Assembly: GCA_902464495.1 (NCBI GenBank)
Contig: CABQJK010000001.1
Span: forward strand, 94,854-158,853
Source: an uncultured Collinsella sp.
GTDB lineage: Bacteria > Actinomycetota > Coriobacteriia > Coriobacteriales > Coriobacteriaceae
DNA length: 64,000 bases
Reading direction: 5' to 3'
Part shown: piece by piece, positions 41,410-51,145 of the stretch
Numbering within the stretch: position 1 is the first letter of the stretch
Layout: each line of letters begins with the position of its first letter
Position numbers and translations under genes: made by a program
Notes under the pieces: model-generated
The model's database searches: none
The model's input: the letters and a program-made list of their open reading frames with translations, nothing else
What the model was told of the DNA's origin: nothing

Positions 41410-42252
41410 CTACGCCGCTGTATGCACGGGACTCGCCGCGTGCGTTGCCACGTAGGAAAAGCCGATCGAAAGCCCCAGCAGGGCGTCGACACCCGACGTA
41501 CTGCCGATCTGCTCGATCGTCGTCGCGGCATCGTCAAAGGCGTCAGCATCACGATCGCGCGTCGCGAGCAGCAAGTCGCGGTACACGGGGTTCACGCCGC
41601 CGCGAGAGAACGCGGCGACATAGGAGCAGGCAACCGGCGTGGTGCGTCCTACCGACTCCTTGGCAAGAAGATCGACGAGCCCGTCCGTCTGGCCAAAAGC
41701 GCTGCGGGCGCAGGCATAGCCCAGGAGCACGTCGTCTCCCGAGGGCGTAAGGCCAAGACCCCTGCCGCACAGATAGTGCACGTGATCGGCGATACGCTTG
41801 GGCGACGGGCCCTCGCGAAGGCCCGTGAGCGCACGCATCGTTTCCGTGCTGGGAGGAAGCCCCGAGCGCTCACGCAGACGGCGCTCCCCCAACCAGGAAA
41901 GAGCCCATCGCGCCGATTCGACATCGAACAGGGCCGGGACGGAGCAGTTAACGGGCTCCGCCCCCTGCAAATCAATCGACACGGTGCCGTCGGGGCGATA
42001 CAGGCGCAGATATCCGTTGCGTACGGTGACGACCTGACCGGGCTTGAGGCCGTCCAGCACAAGCGACATCTCGCCTGCGGGAATGGTGATGCTCGTGCAC
42101 GAGAATGCATCGGCATCGCGCCCCACATGCACCAGGGCGTCCTCGAGCTCGATATTGAAGCTCGTGTTGAACACGCTGTGCACATGGCCCATCAAGGGAG
42201 CGCGGAGCCCCTCGAGAGCATAGGGCGAAATCTGGACGGCCGTGAGTTCCAT
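41410..42252 (-). CDS. DUF2877 protein, AllH/YlbF-like subunit of oxamate carbamoyltransferase
   Basis: A 280-residue protein. Characteristic C-terminal motif LGLTPSGDDVLLGYACARSA and an N-terminal beta-rich domain with HSVFNTSFNIELEDALVHVG. DUF2877 genes travel with fdrA, ylbE and carbamate kinase in enterobacteria. Recent work assigns the three to oxamate carbamoyltransferase (oxalurate + Pi to oxamate + carbamoyl phosphate). ATG 42252 is 4 nt after the fdrA stop, so it is translationally coupled. The long in-frame extension upstream overlaps fdrA and is rejected. Confidence 0.85.
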   Translation of the reverse strand: MELTAVQISPYALEGLRAPLMGHVHSVFNTSFNIELEDALVHVGRDADAFSCTSITIPAGEMSLVLDGLKPGQVVTVRNGYLRLYRPDGTVSIDLQGAEPVNCSVPALFDVESARWALSWLGERRLRERSGLPPSTETMRALTGLREGPSPKRIADHVHYLCGRGLGLTPSGDDVLLGYACARSAFGQTDGLVDLLAKESVGRTTPVACSYVAAFSRGGVNPVYRDLLLATRDRDADAFDDAATTIEQIGSTSGVDALLGLSIGFSYVATHAASPVHTAA

Positions 42253-42256
42253 GGTG

Positions 42257-45200
42257 TTACTCGATTCCCAAGCTTGCGCAGTAGGCCTCGAGTGCCTTCT
42301 CAAAGCAGCCGAGCGGGGCGCGCACAGTGCCGGCACCGATCTGGCCGACGCCTGCCTTCTTGTGGGCAATGCCGGTGTTGATGAGCGGCGTGATGCCGGT
42401 GGCGACAACCTTGCGGATGTCGATGGCCTGGCAGGTACCCTTGAAGTCCCACGTGGGGATGGTCCAGGCGGGGTTGTGGGTGACGCAGATCTTCTCCATC
42501 TCGTTGGAGGTGGCAAGAGCGTCCTCAAAACCGCCGGCACCGACGAAGCGGGTGACGCCGGGGGCGGCGATCATAGCCATGGCGCCCACGCCCACGGTCT
42601 CGGTGATTGCGGAGTCGCCGATATCGGGGTTGGCATCCTCGGGGGCAAAGCCGGTAAAGTACAGGCCGTTGGGCGTGTTGACGGGAGCGGTGAACCACTC
42701 GTCACCGAGCGAGGAGATGCGCACGCCAAAGTTCTCGCCGTTGCGGCACATGGTGGTGACGACGCAGCCCTCGTGATCCTTGCGGACGTAGTCGACGATG
42801 GACTTGCCCATGGCCATCATGATGTTGAGGAAGAACTGGTCGGTATCGGCCAGGAACTGAATGACCTCTTCCTTCTCCTTGGCGTCCCACTCCATGCGGG
42901 TGATGAGGGGTGCGACCTCCTTAAGGAAGCACAGGGAAGCGGCGATGTTGCGCTGGTGGAACTCGTCGCCCATGGTAATGGCCTTGGCAACGAGAACGTT
43001 GAGGTTGATGCCATCCTCCTTGAGCTTGAGAGCCGCAGAGAGGACGGGGCCGAGCACGTCGCGCATCCAGCGCAGGCGGTTGACGACTTCCTCGGAGTAG
43101 GCGCCAAAGCGCAGCACCTTGCCGATGCCCTCGTTCATGGTGCAGTAGCCCACGGTGCCGTCAACGCGGTTCTCGACCACGACGAGCGGCATGTTCTGCG
43201 AGGTGATGCCGCCCATGGGGCCCACGGCGCGGACGTGGTGGCACGGAATGAACTTGACCTCGCCGCTCTCGAGCAGCTTGCGGGCGTCGGCCTCGTTGTC
43301 GGCCCACTCCTCAAAGAGGACGGCACCGACGCAGGAGCCCTGCATGGGGTCGGTCATGTGGCTGTACTCAATCGGAGGACCGGCGTGCAGGATGACCTTG
43401 CCGTTGATCTCGGGGATGAGGTCCTTGGCCGGACGGACGTCAACCAGGAAGGGCTGGGAAGCGCGGAAGCGCTCGACGATGTTGCCGTTCTGCTCATCGA
43501 TCTCGTCGTGCTTGGCGAGCTCGGTCAGAAGATGAATCATGCGCTTGTTGCCGCCTGCCATGGGCTTCCAGGCATACTGGACGGCCTTGGCGCCGTACTT
43601 GACGAGCGGATCGACAAAGCTCTCGACACCGACGTTGATAACGCGCGGCTTGGTGGTGAGGAGCTCCATCACGGCCTCGGAAGGCTCGGGGAGCGGAGAG
43701 TTGTCCTTGACGGCGTAGTCGACGGTCGGACGGTCGGCCTCGGTGTAGTCGATACCCTTGAAGGCAAGCGCGGCACGAACGGCGCGGGCATTGCTCGACT
43801 CCATGACGGCGCCGGCATCGGCCAGCAGCTTGACGGAGCGGTCGTAATCCTGCGGATCGTGGCTGGTGCCCACAACGGTGCCCACAAAGTGGAGCTCGCG
43901 GCCGTCGGCACGGGCGGTCTCGATGCACTCGGTGATGACCGGAGCAAGCTCGGCGGCCATATCGGGATGGCAACCATAGCCGAGCACGCAGTCGAAGACG
44001 ATGACGCCCGTGGTGGGCTTGGCGGCGTACTCGCGCATCATCTTGACGCGGACCTCGGGGTCGATCATGGGGTGCGGACGGCCCTGGGTGTACACGTCGT
44101 CGCCCAGGTCGATAACGTCATAGCCGCCGTGACGCAGCATGTAGCCGTCTTCTTTGATGATGTGACCGAGCTCGAGCGCCTCGGTAATCATCATCGCGGC
44201 CTCGCCGGCAAGGGTGCCGCCGGAGTAGAGACCCACGACGGTCTTGTCCTCGGCGAGGGGCTCGGCGACCGTAACGTCGACGGGCTCACAGTAGTTTGCC
44301 TTGACCTCGCGGCCGGCAGCCAGATCCACGGCAATCTGCGCGCACTCCTCCAGGGTGTGGGCCAGATGCACGTGACCCAGATGGGCCTCGGGCTTCTCGC
44401 CAATAAAGATGGCGACGACCGGCTTCTCGCACTTCTCGAGCAGGTCGATGACCTCGTCGCGGACCTCGGGCGCGGGCGGCTTGGAGATAACGCAGATAAC
44501 GTCGGTGGCGTCATGGTTCTCGAGCGCCACGATGGCGTCCTTAACGGTCACAGCGCCGACCTTGGCGTTAAGGTCGCGGCCGCCGGTGCCGATGGCATGC
44601 ACGCAGCCGCCACCCATACGGTCGATGGCGCAGGTGACTTCCTGGATGCCGGTGCCCGAAGCGCCGACGATACCGATGTTGCCGGGGTTAATCACGTTGG
44701 TAAAGGCCACGGGCACGGAGCTGATTACGCCGGTGCCGCAGTCGGGGCCCATAAAGAGCAGGCCCTTCTCGTGCGCCTTCTGCTTTAGACGAACCTCGTC
44801 CTCCAGGGCAACGTTATCGGTAAAGGAGAACACGTTGAGGCCAAGGTCGAGTGCGCGCTCAAGCTCGGGAGCAGCATACTCGCCGGGAATGGAAAAGAGT
44901 GCCAGGTTGGCGTCGGGGAGCGCCGCCACGGCCTCCTCCCAGGAGGTAGCGGTGGTGTTGCCGCCATCGGCAGCCTTCTTAACCGAAAGGTCGTCGAGGA
45001 AGGCCTCGGTCTCGGAGAGCACCTCGTCCACGATCTTCTCGTCATCGGCCTCGACGACGATCACCATGTCGCTGGGGTTGGCAGCGGCGGCCTCGGGCGT
45101 CAAAAGGCCTGCAGCATCATAGATGTCCTTGTTGGCATCGGTGCCCATCATGATCTGGCTCTGGACCACGCCAGGCATGGCGTTGATCTTATTGGTGAGC

Positions 45201-45262
45201 AGCATCAGGTTGATGGAGTCCTGATACGAGTTTTGCTTTACAACCGTATAAAGCATCTGCAT
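42257..45262 (-). CDS. fdrA: FdrA-YlbE fusion, oxamate carbamoyltransferase subunit
   Basis: One uninterrupted 1001-residue frame. Residues 1 to about 525 match FdrA, with succinyl-CoA-synthetase-like folds: MGPDCGTGVISSVPVAFTNV, GNIGIVGASGTGIQE, GYDVIDLGDDVYTQGRPHPM. The segment AVQYAWKPMAGGNKRMIHLL matches the very end of E. coli FdrA. Residues from about 545 match YlbE/DUF1116: KVILHAGPPIEY, FIPCHHVRAVGPMGGITS, MGDEFHQRNIAAS, ITETVGVGAMAMIAAPGVTR. In E. coli these are two adjacent genes. Start at ATG 45262 (or 45256). With the DUF2877 protein it should split oxalurate phosphorolytically, yielding carbamoyl phosphate for ATP. Confidence 0.92.
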   Translation of the reverse strand: MQMLYTVVKQNSYQDSINLMLLTNKINAMPGVVQSQIMMGTDANKDIYDAAGLLTPEAAAANPSDMVIVVEADDEKIVDEVLSETEAFLDDLSVKKAADGGNTTATSWEEAVAALPDANLALFSIPGEYAAPELERALDLGLNVFSFTDNVALEDEVRLKQKAHEKGLLFMGPDCGTGVISSVPVAFTNVINPGNIGIVGASGTGIQEVTCAIDRMGGGCVHAIGTGGRDLNAKVGAVTVKDAIVALENHDATDVICVISKPPAPEVRDEVIDLLEKCEKPVVAIFIGEKPEAHLGHVHLAHTLEECAQIAVDLAAGREVKANYCEPVDVTVAEPLAEDKTVVGLYSGGTLAGEAAMMITEALELGHIIKEDGYMLRHGGYDVIDLGDDVYTQGRPHPMIDPEVRVKMMREYAAKPTTGVIVFDCVLGYGCHPDMAAELAPVITECIETARADGRELHFVGTVVGTSHDPQDYDRSVKLLADAGAVMESSNARAVRAALAFKGIDYTEADRPTVDYAVKDNSPLPEPSEAVMELLTTKPRVINVGVESFVDPLVKYGAKAVQYAWKPMAGGNKRMIHLLTELAKHDEIDEQNGNIVERFRASQPFLVDVRPAKDLIPEINGKVILHAGPPIEYSHMTDPMQGSCVGAVLFEEWADNEADARKLLESGEVKFIPCHHVRAVGPMGGITSQNMPLVVVENRVDGTVGYCTMNEGIGKVLRFGAYSEEVVNRLRWMRDVLGPVLSAALKLKEDGINLNVLVAKAITMGDEFHQRNIAASLCFLKEVAPLITRMEWDAKEKEEVIQFLADTDQFFLNIMMAMGKSIVDYVRKDHEGCVVTTMCRNGENFGVRISSLGDEWFTAPVNTPNGLYFTGFAPEDANPDIGDSAITETVGVGAMAMIAAPGVTRFVGAGGFEDALATSNEMEKICVTHNPAWTIPTWDFKGTCQAIDIRKVVATGITPLINTGIAHKKAGVGQIGAGTVRAPLGCFEKALEAYCASLGIE

Positions 45263-45515
45263 CGCCGACTTTCTATATGTCTCGGTGGGTGTACCGTCAC
45301 GCTGTAGGCCGTAACGGCAACGAGCGTCTGATGACAGTAAACCATGCACCAAGGTTCCATTCATTATCTTGAGTGTCTAGCGATTTGGACTCGACTTTAT
45401 CCACAGTGGACATTGTTGGTGTTTTCCTTAGTCAGTATTGTGTAAGCCAACGCACGGAATCGACGTTGCACCACGCGCCTCGCCGATCCTCAACCAATTT
45501 ATAAGGAGTGTAGAT
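45263..45515. promoter_or_regulatory. Divergent regulatory region of the allantoin regulon
   Basis: A 253-bp region between the fdrA and allC starts. A promoter for allC is TTGTTG-N17-TATTGT (45413-45441). A palindrome TCCAC-A-GTGGA (45400-45410) sits just before it and could bind PucR. Confidence 0.6.
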
Positions 45516-46742
45516 ATGAGCACCTCCGTACAAGATGTGGAATCGGTTCGCGACTGGCTCGCATCCTTCGGTACCGATAAGACCGGTGGCATGACCCGCC
45601 TGCTCTTTACGCCCGAATGGCTCGACGCCCAGCTCGCCCTCAAGCAGAAGTTTGAGGATATGGGCATGGTTGCCGAGTTCGATGAGGTCGGCAACCTCGT
45701 GGGCACCTATCCTGGCACCGACGGCACCGATGACGTCATCGCCTGCGGTAGCCACGTCGACACCGTCGTTCACGGCGGCAAGCTCGACGGCGCCCTCGGC
45801 ATCTTCGGTGGCTACCTGGCCATTAAGGATCTAGTCGAGACCCACGGCGCCCCCAAGAAGTCCCTCCGCGTCATCTCTATGGCCGAGGAAGAGGGCAGCC
45901 GCTTCCCCTTCGTCTTCTGGGGCAGCAAGAACATGGTCGGCACCGTTCCCGAGTCTGCACTCGAAGGCGTTGCCGATAACGACGGCGTCACCTTTACCGA
46001 GGCTATGAAGAACTGCGGCTTTGGCGTTCGCACCGCCCACACGAGCCCGCTCGACAACGTCAAGGCATTCCTGGAGCTCCACATCGAGCAGGGCAACACC
46101 CTCGAGATGGAAGGCAAGAAGGTGGGCGTCGTCACCGCCATCACCGGCCAGCGTCGCTACAACATCCGCCTGCACGGCGAGGCTAACCACGCCGGCACGA
46201 CCCGCATGTGCTATCGCCACGACGTGGTCCAGGTCTTCTCCCAGATTGTGACCGAGTCCATCGCGAAGGCTAATGCCGAGGGCGATCCACTGGTACTCAC
46301 CTTCGGTCACATCGAGGTTACCCCCAACACCGTCAACGTCGTTCCCGGCGATGCCATGTTCACCATGGACTGCCGTCACACCGACAAGGACACGCTCGTC
46401 CGCTTCTCCGAGGAAATCGAGGCCGACATGGCCCGTATCGCTGCCGAGCACGGTGTGGAGATCGAGATCGACCGCTGGATGGACGAGGACCCCGTTCCCA
46501 TGAACGCCGAGCTCGTCGCCAAGATCGAGCAGGTCGCTAAAGACTCCGGCGCCAACTACCGCATGATGCACTCCGGCGCCGGCCACGACTCCCAGGTTAT
46601 CGCCCCGCATGTTCCGACCGGCATGCTCTTTGTCCCCAGCGTTAAGGGCATCAGCCACAACCCGGCCGAATACACCGAGGGCGAAGACCTCAAGGCCGGC
46701 ATCGACATGCTCGGCGCCGCCCTCTACAACCTTGCCTACTAG
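45516..46742 (+). CDS. allC: Allantoate amidohydrolase
   Basis: A 408-residue M20/ArgE-DapE-fold metallohydrolase. Metal site GSHVDTVVHGG with SMAEEEGSRFPFVFWGSKNM, and further ligands in CRHTDKDT and SGAGHDSQV. Hydrolyses allantoate to ureidoglycine, CO2 and NH3. Its length matches E. coli AllC (411). ATG 45516 has AAGGAG 7-8 nt upstream; the earlier frame start is not plausible. First gene of the right-hand purine operon. Confidence 0.92.
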   Translation: MSTSVQDVESVRDWLASFGTDKTGGMTRLLFTPEWLDAQLALKQKFEDMGMVAEFDEVGNLVGTYPGTDGTDDVIACGSHVDTVVHGGKLDGALGIFGGYLAIKDLVETHGAPKKSLRVISMAEEEGSRFPFVFWGSKNMVGTVPESALEGVADNDGVTFTEAMKNCGFGVRTAHTSPLDNVKAFLELHIEQGNTLEMEGKKVGVVTAITGQRRYNIRLHGEANHAGTTRMCYRHDVVQVFSQIVTESIAKANAEGDPLVLTFGHIEVTPNTVNVVPGDAMFTMDCRHTDKDTLVRFSEEIEADMARIAAEHGVEIEIDRWMDEDPVPMNAELVAKIEQVAKDSGANYRMMHSGAGHDSQVIAPHVPTGMLFVPSVKGISHNPAEYTEGEDLKAGIDMLGAALYNLAY

Positions 46743-46772
46743 CGGCTCTATGCCCTTACGAAGGGAGGCGTC

Positions 46773-48257
46773 ATGCCTAACCCTCAATCCGTCGATTACC
46801 AGGTAACCGACGAGGAAGTCGAGCGTTACCGCGCCCGCGGCTACAACGACGACATGCTCCCCAAGACCGCCGAAAAGCGCAACATGGGGGTCAAGAACTA
46901 CTTCACCCTGTGGATGGGCTCCGTCCACAACATCCCCAACTACGCTGCGGTGGGCGGATTCCTTTTCCTAGGTCTCTCCCCCATCAACGTTATGTTTGCC
47001 CTTGTGGTTAGCGCCCTGTTGGTCGCAGCCTTTATGGTGATCAACGGCGAGGCAGGATCCAAGTACGGCATCCCCTTTGCCATGCACCTGCGCTCCACCT
47101 ATGGCAACCTGGGCGCCAAGCTGCCCGGCTTCCTGCGTGGCTGCGTTGCCGCTATCGCCTGGTTCGGCCTTCAGACCTACACCGGCTCCCTTGCCCTCAC
47201 CATTATCCTGGGCAAGATCTTCCCCGGTTTCTTGGAGATCGGCGACGGTGCGCAAATCCTGGGTATCGGCATTCCGCAGCTCATCTCGTTTACCATCTTT
47301 TGGGTCCTCAACGTGGCAATCGGCCTGGGCGGTGGCGGTATCCTCAACAAGTTCACCGCCATCCTTTCCCCGCTCATCTACGTCGTCGTCATCGGTATGA
47401 CCGTCTGGGCAATCAGTGCTGCCGGCGGTCTGGGCAACATCCTTGCCTTTAGCCCCCAGGCAGCCGAGGACTTCAACCCCGTGTTCGTCTTCTTGATGAT
47501 CCTGAACTCCGTCATCGCCGTTTGGGCAGCTCCGGGCGCCAGCGTCTCCGACTTTACCCAGAACGCCACGTCCACCGCAACCCAGCGTCGCGGCCAGACC
47601 CTCTCCCTGCTCGTCGCCTACGTGGTCTTTGCCTTCTGCAGCGTCGTCATCCTTATCGGCGCCTCGCTTGCCACCGGCACGCAGCACTGGGACATCACCA
47701 CGGTCATCGACTCTTGGGATTCCATTCCCCTCGTCGTCTGCGCCACGGGAGTCTTTTTGCTCACCACCATCTCCACCAACGCCACGGGCAACATCATCCC
47801 GGCTGGTTATCAGCTGGCAGCCCTGTTCCCCAAGAAGCTTACCTATCGTAGCGGCGTTGTGATCGCAAGCGTCATCAGCTTTGCCATCATGCCTTGGAAG
47901 CTCATGGAAAACTCCAGCTCCATCTACCTGTTCCTGAACACCATCGGCGCCGTGCTCGGTCCCGTCGCCGGCGTTATGATCGCCCACTACTACTTTGTCG
48001 CCAAGCGCCAGATCGACCTCGACGCGCTCTACATGGACATGAACGACCAGGACAAGTCCAACCCCTATCAGGGCGTCAACGTTCCGGCCTACATCGCGAC
48101 CATCGCGGCGCTCGTCATCTCGCTCTCGGGCCAGTTTATCCCCGCGCTCTCGTTTATCTCAGGCGTCTCTTGGTTCGCAGGCTCCATCTCGGCCTTCGTA
48201 ATCTACCTCGCCATTCACAAGCTTTCCTCGTCTAAGGCACAGGCCAAGGCCGAGTAA
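46773..48257 (+). CDS. NCS1-family purine/allantoin permease
   Basis: A 494-residue protein with 12 predicted membrane helices of the nucleobase:cation symporter-1 fold. Signature NMGVKNYFTLWMGSVHNIPN and GIPFAMHLRSTYGNLGAKLPG. A uracil/allantoin/hydantoin-type importer. The N-terminal cytoplasmic extension and the position right after allC favour allantoin or a purine derivative as the substrate. GGGAGG upstream. Confidence 0.9.
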   Translation: MPNPQSVDYQVTDEEVERYRARGYNDDMLPKTAEKRNMGVKNYFTLWMGSVHNIPNYAAVGGFLFLGLSPINVMFALVVSALLVAAFMVINGEAGSKYGIPFAMHLRSTYGNLGAKLPGFLRGCVAAIAWFGLQTYTGSLALTIILGKIFPGFLEIGDGAQILGIGIPQLISFTIFWVLNVAIGLGGGGILNKFTAILSPLIYVVVIGMTVWAISAAGGLGNILAFSPQAAEDFNPVFVFLMILNSVIAVWAAPGASVSDFTQNATSTATQRRGQTLSLLVAYVVFAFCSVVILIGASLATGTQHWDITTVIDSWDSIPLVVCATGVFLLTTISTNATGNIIPAGYQLAALFPKKLTYRSGVVIASVISFAIMPWKLMENSSSIYLFLNTIGAVLGPVAGVMIAHYYFVAKRQIDLDALYMDMNDQDKSNPYQGVNVPAYIATIAALVISLSGQFIPALSFISGVSWFAGSISAFVIYLAIHKLSSSKAQAKAE

Positions 48258-48317
48258 AGCAACCACGCAGGCCCTCGCCTGCAGGAGCGCACGCTCCGCC
48301 CCATCTTCAACCTCGCC

Positions 48318-48353
48318 AGGGACGCGCTGCTGGCGCGCAAACGGCGCGTCCCT
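48318..48353 (+). terminator. Hairpin between permease and allantoinase
   Basis: A stem AGGGACGCG / CGCGTCCCT (9 bp) around 18 nt. No strong T-run, so attenuator or RNA processing site rather than a complete stop. Confidence 0.5.
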
Positions 48354-48413
48354 GTAAAGGTCCTTTCCACAACGTCTGTTAAGAATGCAGACACCCTACC
48401 TAAGGGAGGAACA

Positions 48414-49778
48414 ATGTACGACCTCGTAATTAAAGGCGGTACCGTCATCCTCGAAGACGGCGAGACCGTAACCGACGTTGCTGTAACCGATGGCAAGATC
48501 GCCGCTATCGGCGCCGATCTTGAGGGCACCGAGACCATCGATGCCACCGGCCTCGTTGTGAGCCCGGGCATGATCGACGGCCACGCCCACATCACCGACC
48601 CCGGCGGCGGCTATCGCGACGGCTGGGAGGGCTACCTCACCGGCACCGCTGCATGCGCCAAGGGCGGCATCACCTCTATCGTCGAGATGCCCCTCAACCA
48701 GGTTCCCGCCACCACCAACGGCGAGCGCCTCGCTATCAAGGAGGCTGCTGGCGCTGGTAAGCTCCGCGTCGACGTCGCTTCTCTGGGCGGCCTGACCCCC
48801 TACAACCTCGACGGCGGCATCCAGGAGCTCGCCGACGGTGGCGTCGTGGGCTACAAGGCATTCGTCGCCAGCTGCGGCGACCGCACCATCCCCGACAACG
48901 GCGACTTTGAGGACGTCGACGACTACTCGCTGTGGGAGGGCATGCGCCAGATCGCCAAGACCGGCAAGGTGCTCGATGTTCACTGCGAGAACGCCCCCAT
49001 CACCAACAAGCTCGGCGCACTCGCCAAGGCTGCCGGTAAGGGTAAGGTCTCCGACTACGTTGCCACCCGTCCCCCGTTCACCGAGGCCGAGGCCGTCCGT
49101 CGCGTGATCTTCTTCGCCAAGCAGACCGGCTGCCGCGTCAACATCTGTCACTGCACCTGCAAGGAGGCCGTGGCCGAGGTTATCGCCGCTCAGCAGGAGG
49201 GCTACGACATCACCTGCGAGACCTGCCCGCACTACCTGTACTTCACGACCGACGAGCTCGACGCCATCGGCAACATCACCAAGTGCTCTCCCCCGATTCG
49301 TGACAAGGCCCAGCAGGACGCCCTGTGGAAGCTGCTCGCCGACGGTTCCATCGCCATGGTCGTCTCCGACCACTCCCCCTGCACGCCCGACCTCAAGGCT
49401 CCCGAGAACGCCTTTGACGCCTGGGGCGGCATCTCCGGCATCCAGAACTGCATGGATGTCATGTACGACGAGATGGTCCAGAAGCGCGGCATGAGCGCAG
49501 CTCTGTTCGCCAAGGTCATGTCCACCAACGTCGCCGACCGCTTTGGTCTGGCCGACAAGGGTCGCATTGAGGTTGGCAAGGATGCCGACTTCTGCCTGAT
49601 TGAGCCCAACAGCCCCTACACGCTGCAGGCCGACGATCTTGAGTACAAGAACAAGATCACGCCCTACATCGGCCGCACCATCGGCTGCCAGGTCGCCCGC
49701 ACCATCCTGCGCGGTGAGACCACCTATGCAAAGGGCGAGGGTGTCTGCAAGGACTTCCCCGGCAAGTTTGTCAAATAG
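48414..49778 (+). CDS. allB: Allantoinase
   Basis: A 454-residue cyclic amidohydrolase. The metal ligands are His57/His59 (DGHAHITDPG), the carboxylated Lys148 (GVVGYKAFVAS), two further His in DVHCEN and NICHCTC, and the Asp in VVSDHSPCTPDLKAP. The SPPIRD/SDHSP pattern is that of allantoinases rather than dihydropyrimidinases. Opens the hydantoin ring of allantoin to give allantoate. Preceded by AAGGGAGG. Confidence 0.92.
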   Translation: MYDLVIKGGTVILEDGETVTDVAVTDGKIAAIGADLEGTETIDATGLVVSPGMIDGHAHITDPGGGYRDGWEGYLTGTAACAKGGITSIVEMPLNQVPATTNGERLAIKEAAGAGKLRVDVASLGGLTPYNLDGGIQELADGGVVGYKAFVASCGDRTIPDNGDFEDVDDYSLWEGMRQIAKTGKVLDVHCENAPITNKLGALAKAAGKGKVSDYVATRPPFTEAEAVRRVIFFAKQTGCRVNICHCTCKEAVAEVIAAQQEGYDITCETCPHYLYFTTDELDAIGNITKCSPPIRDKAQQDALWKLLADGSIAMVVSDHSPCTPDLKAPENAFDAWGGISGIQNCMDVMYDEMVQKRGMSAALFAKVMSTNVADRFGLADKGRIEVGKDADFCLIEPNSPYTLQADDLEYKNKITPYIGRTIGCQVARTILRGETTYAKGEGVCKDFPGKFVK

Positions 49779-49798
49779 CGCCCACACGCTTTAAAACG

Positions 49799-49827
49799 GG
49801 GCCCGCTCACCTTTGAGTGTCGGGCCC
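49799..49827 (+). terminator. Terminator-like hairpin after allantoinase
   Basis: GGGCCCG / CGGGCCC with an inner CTCA/TGAG stem; weak pyrimidine tail. Confidence 0.5.
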
Positions 49828-49863
49828 TTCACCTGTTCCATCGACCGTAAGGGGCTTCATCCC

Positions 49864-51105
49864 ATGACCACCAAGGCAACAACTCAAACGCCCTTCTGGA
49901 AGCGCGCCATCGTGGTGCTCGCCCTTGGCTGGGTTGTCATCTGGATCTCGCGTATGATGCTCACCCCCATTTACTCGGTGCTTTCCGAGTTCTTTGGCGG
50001 CGTCTCTAACGCGCAGCTCGGTCTTATCTCGAGCTTCTACTTTTTGGGCTATGTGATCATGCAGATCCCCTCGGGCATCCTGGTCGATCGGTTTGGCATG
50101 AAGGCCGTGGTCATCCCCGGCTTTATCGTGTTTGCCGTGGGCACCGTCATCATCGCGCTTTCGGGCACGCTCGAGATGCTCTATGCCGGCAGCCTTATCT
50201 CTGGTGCTGGATGCGGCACGTTCTTTGGCATCGCCTACACCATCACCAACGTGTACGTGCCGGGCGATAAAAAGAGCCTTGCCACCGCTATCGTCAACTC
50301 CGGCACTGCCGTGGGCTCCGGCCTAGGCCTGGTTTCGGCCAGCTGCCTGGTAAGCACCGGCGTGCTCCCCTGGCAGACCCTCGCTGCCTCCACCGCTGTG
50401 CTCGCCCTCGTCATGGCTGTAGTCTTTGCGCGCACCCTGCCCGGGCAGAAGGAGGCTGCGGCACCGGCCACCATCGAGCAAAAGCTCGATTCGGCCGCAC
50501 CCAAAAAGAGCGGTCTGGGCAAGCTCTTTAAGCCGCAGATGATTGCTGCCTATATCGTCTACTTCTCCACGCTCTACATGTATTACCTCATTAGCACGTG
50601 GCTCCCCAACTTCTTGGGTACCGAGCGTGGCTTTGCCGATAGCCTCACAGGCATCGTGTCCTCGCTCGTCTTTTTTGCCGGTATTCCCGGCGCGCTCATC
50701 TTTAGCCGCCTTGCCGACAAGATGCCCACCAAAAAGGTGCCGCTGATCGTTGGCCTCGAGCTTATTGCCAGCGTCTTTGCCCTGGTCATGATCCAGAGCA
50801 CCAACCAGACCGTCGTTGTCGCCGGCATCGTCGCCTACGGTTTCTTTGGCAAACTCACCGTCGAGCCCATCATCATCAGCTGGCTTGGACAGTTTGCCCC
50901 CAAGGGCTCTGTCACCACCATGTTTGGCGTCTTCAACTTCTTTGGCATGAGCGCCTCGGTGGTCGCCCCCACCGTCACGGGTTCTCTTACCGACTCGCTC
51001 GGTTCGGGCGTCTGGGGCTTCTACCTTGCAATCTTGATCATCCTCGTGGGAACGGCGGCCTTCTTGGTCATCGACCGCATCTGCGCCAGCCGCGCCCGCG
51101 CCTAA
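49864..51105 (+). CDS. MFS transporter, probable allantoate/ureide or purine-pathway carrier
   Basis: A 413-residue protein with 12 membrane helices. The MFS cytoplasmic loop 2-3 motif is LVDRFGMKAV, and the second half repeats it as FSRLADKMPTKK. ATG 49864 is used; the frame from 49813 starts in a hairpin. The context between allB and allE suggests uptake of a purine degradation product. A specific substrate cannot be assigned from sequence. Confidence 0.88.
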   Translation: MTTKATTQTPFWKRAIVVLALGWVVIWISRMMLTPIYSVLSEFFGGVSNAQLGLISSFYFLGYVIMQIPSGILVDRFGMKAVVIPGFIVFAVGTVIIALSGTLEMLYAGSLISGAGCGTFFGIAYTITNVYVPGDKKSLATAIVNSGTAVGSGLGLVSASCLVSTGVLPWQTLAASTAVLALVMAVVFARTLPGQKEAAAPATIEQKLDSAAPKKSGLGKLFKPQMIAAYIVYFSTLYMYYLISTWLPNFLGTERGFADSLTGIVSSLVFFAGIPGALIFSRLADKMPTKKVPLIVGLELIASVFALVMIQSTNQTVVVAGIVAYGFFGKLTVEPIIISWLGQFAPKGSVTTMFGVFNFFGMSASVVAPTVTGSLTDSLGSGVWGFYLAILIILVGTAAFLVIDRICASRARA

Positions 51106-51145
51106 CTTCGTTTACTTATCAACGCCCAAAAGAAAGGAAACAATC

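Noticed and set aside
42242..44788. Plus-strand open frame of 848 codons over the FdrA-YlbE gene
   Set aside because: Antisense shadow of the fusion gene. Similar shadows at 29685-31670, 33824-34975, 36478-37821, 39163-41343 and 57528-59072 were rejected for the same reason.
48318..48353. Hairpin after the permease as a mobile REP element
   Set aside because: It lacks the GGGG(A/T)CAGGT core and is in operon spacing; a regulatory or processing hairpin is simpler.
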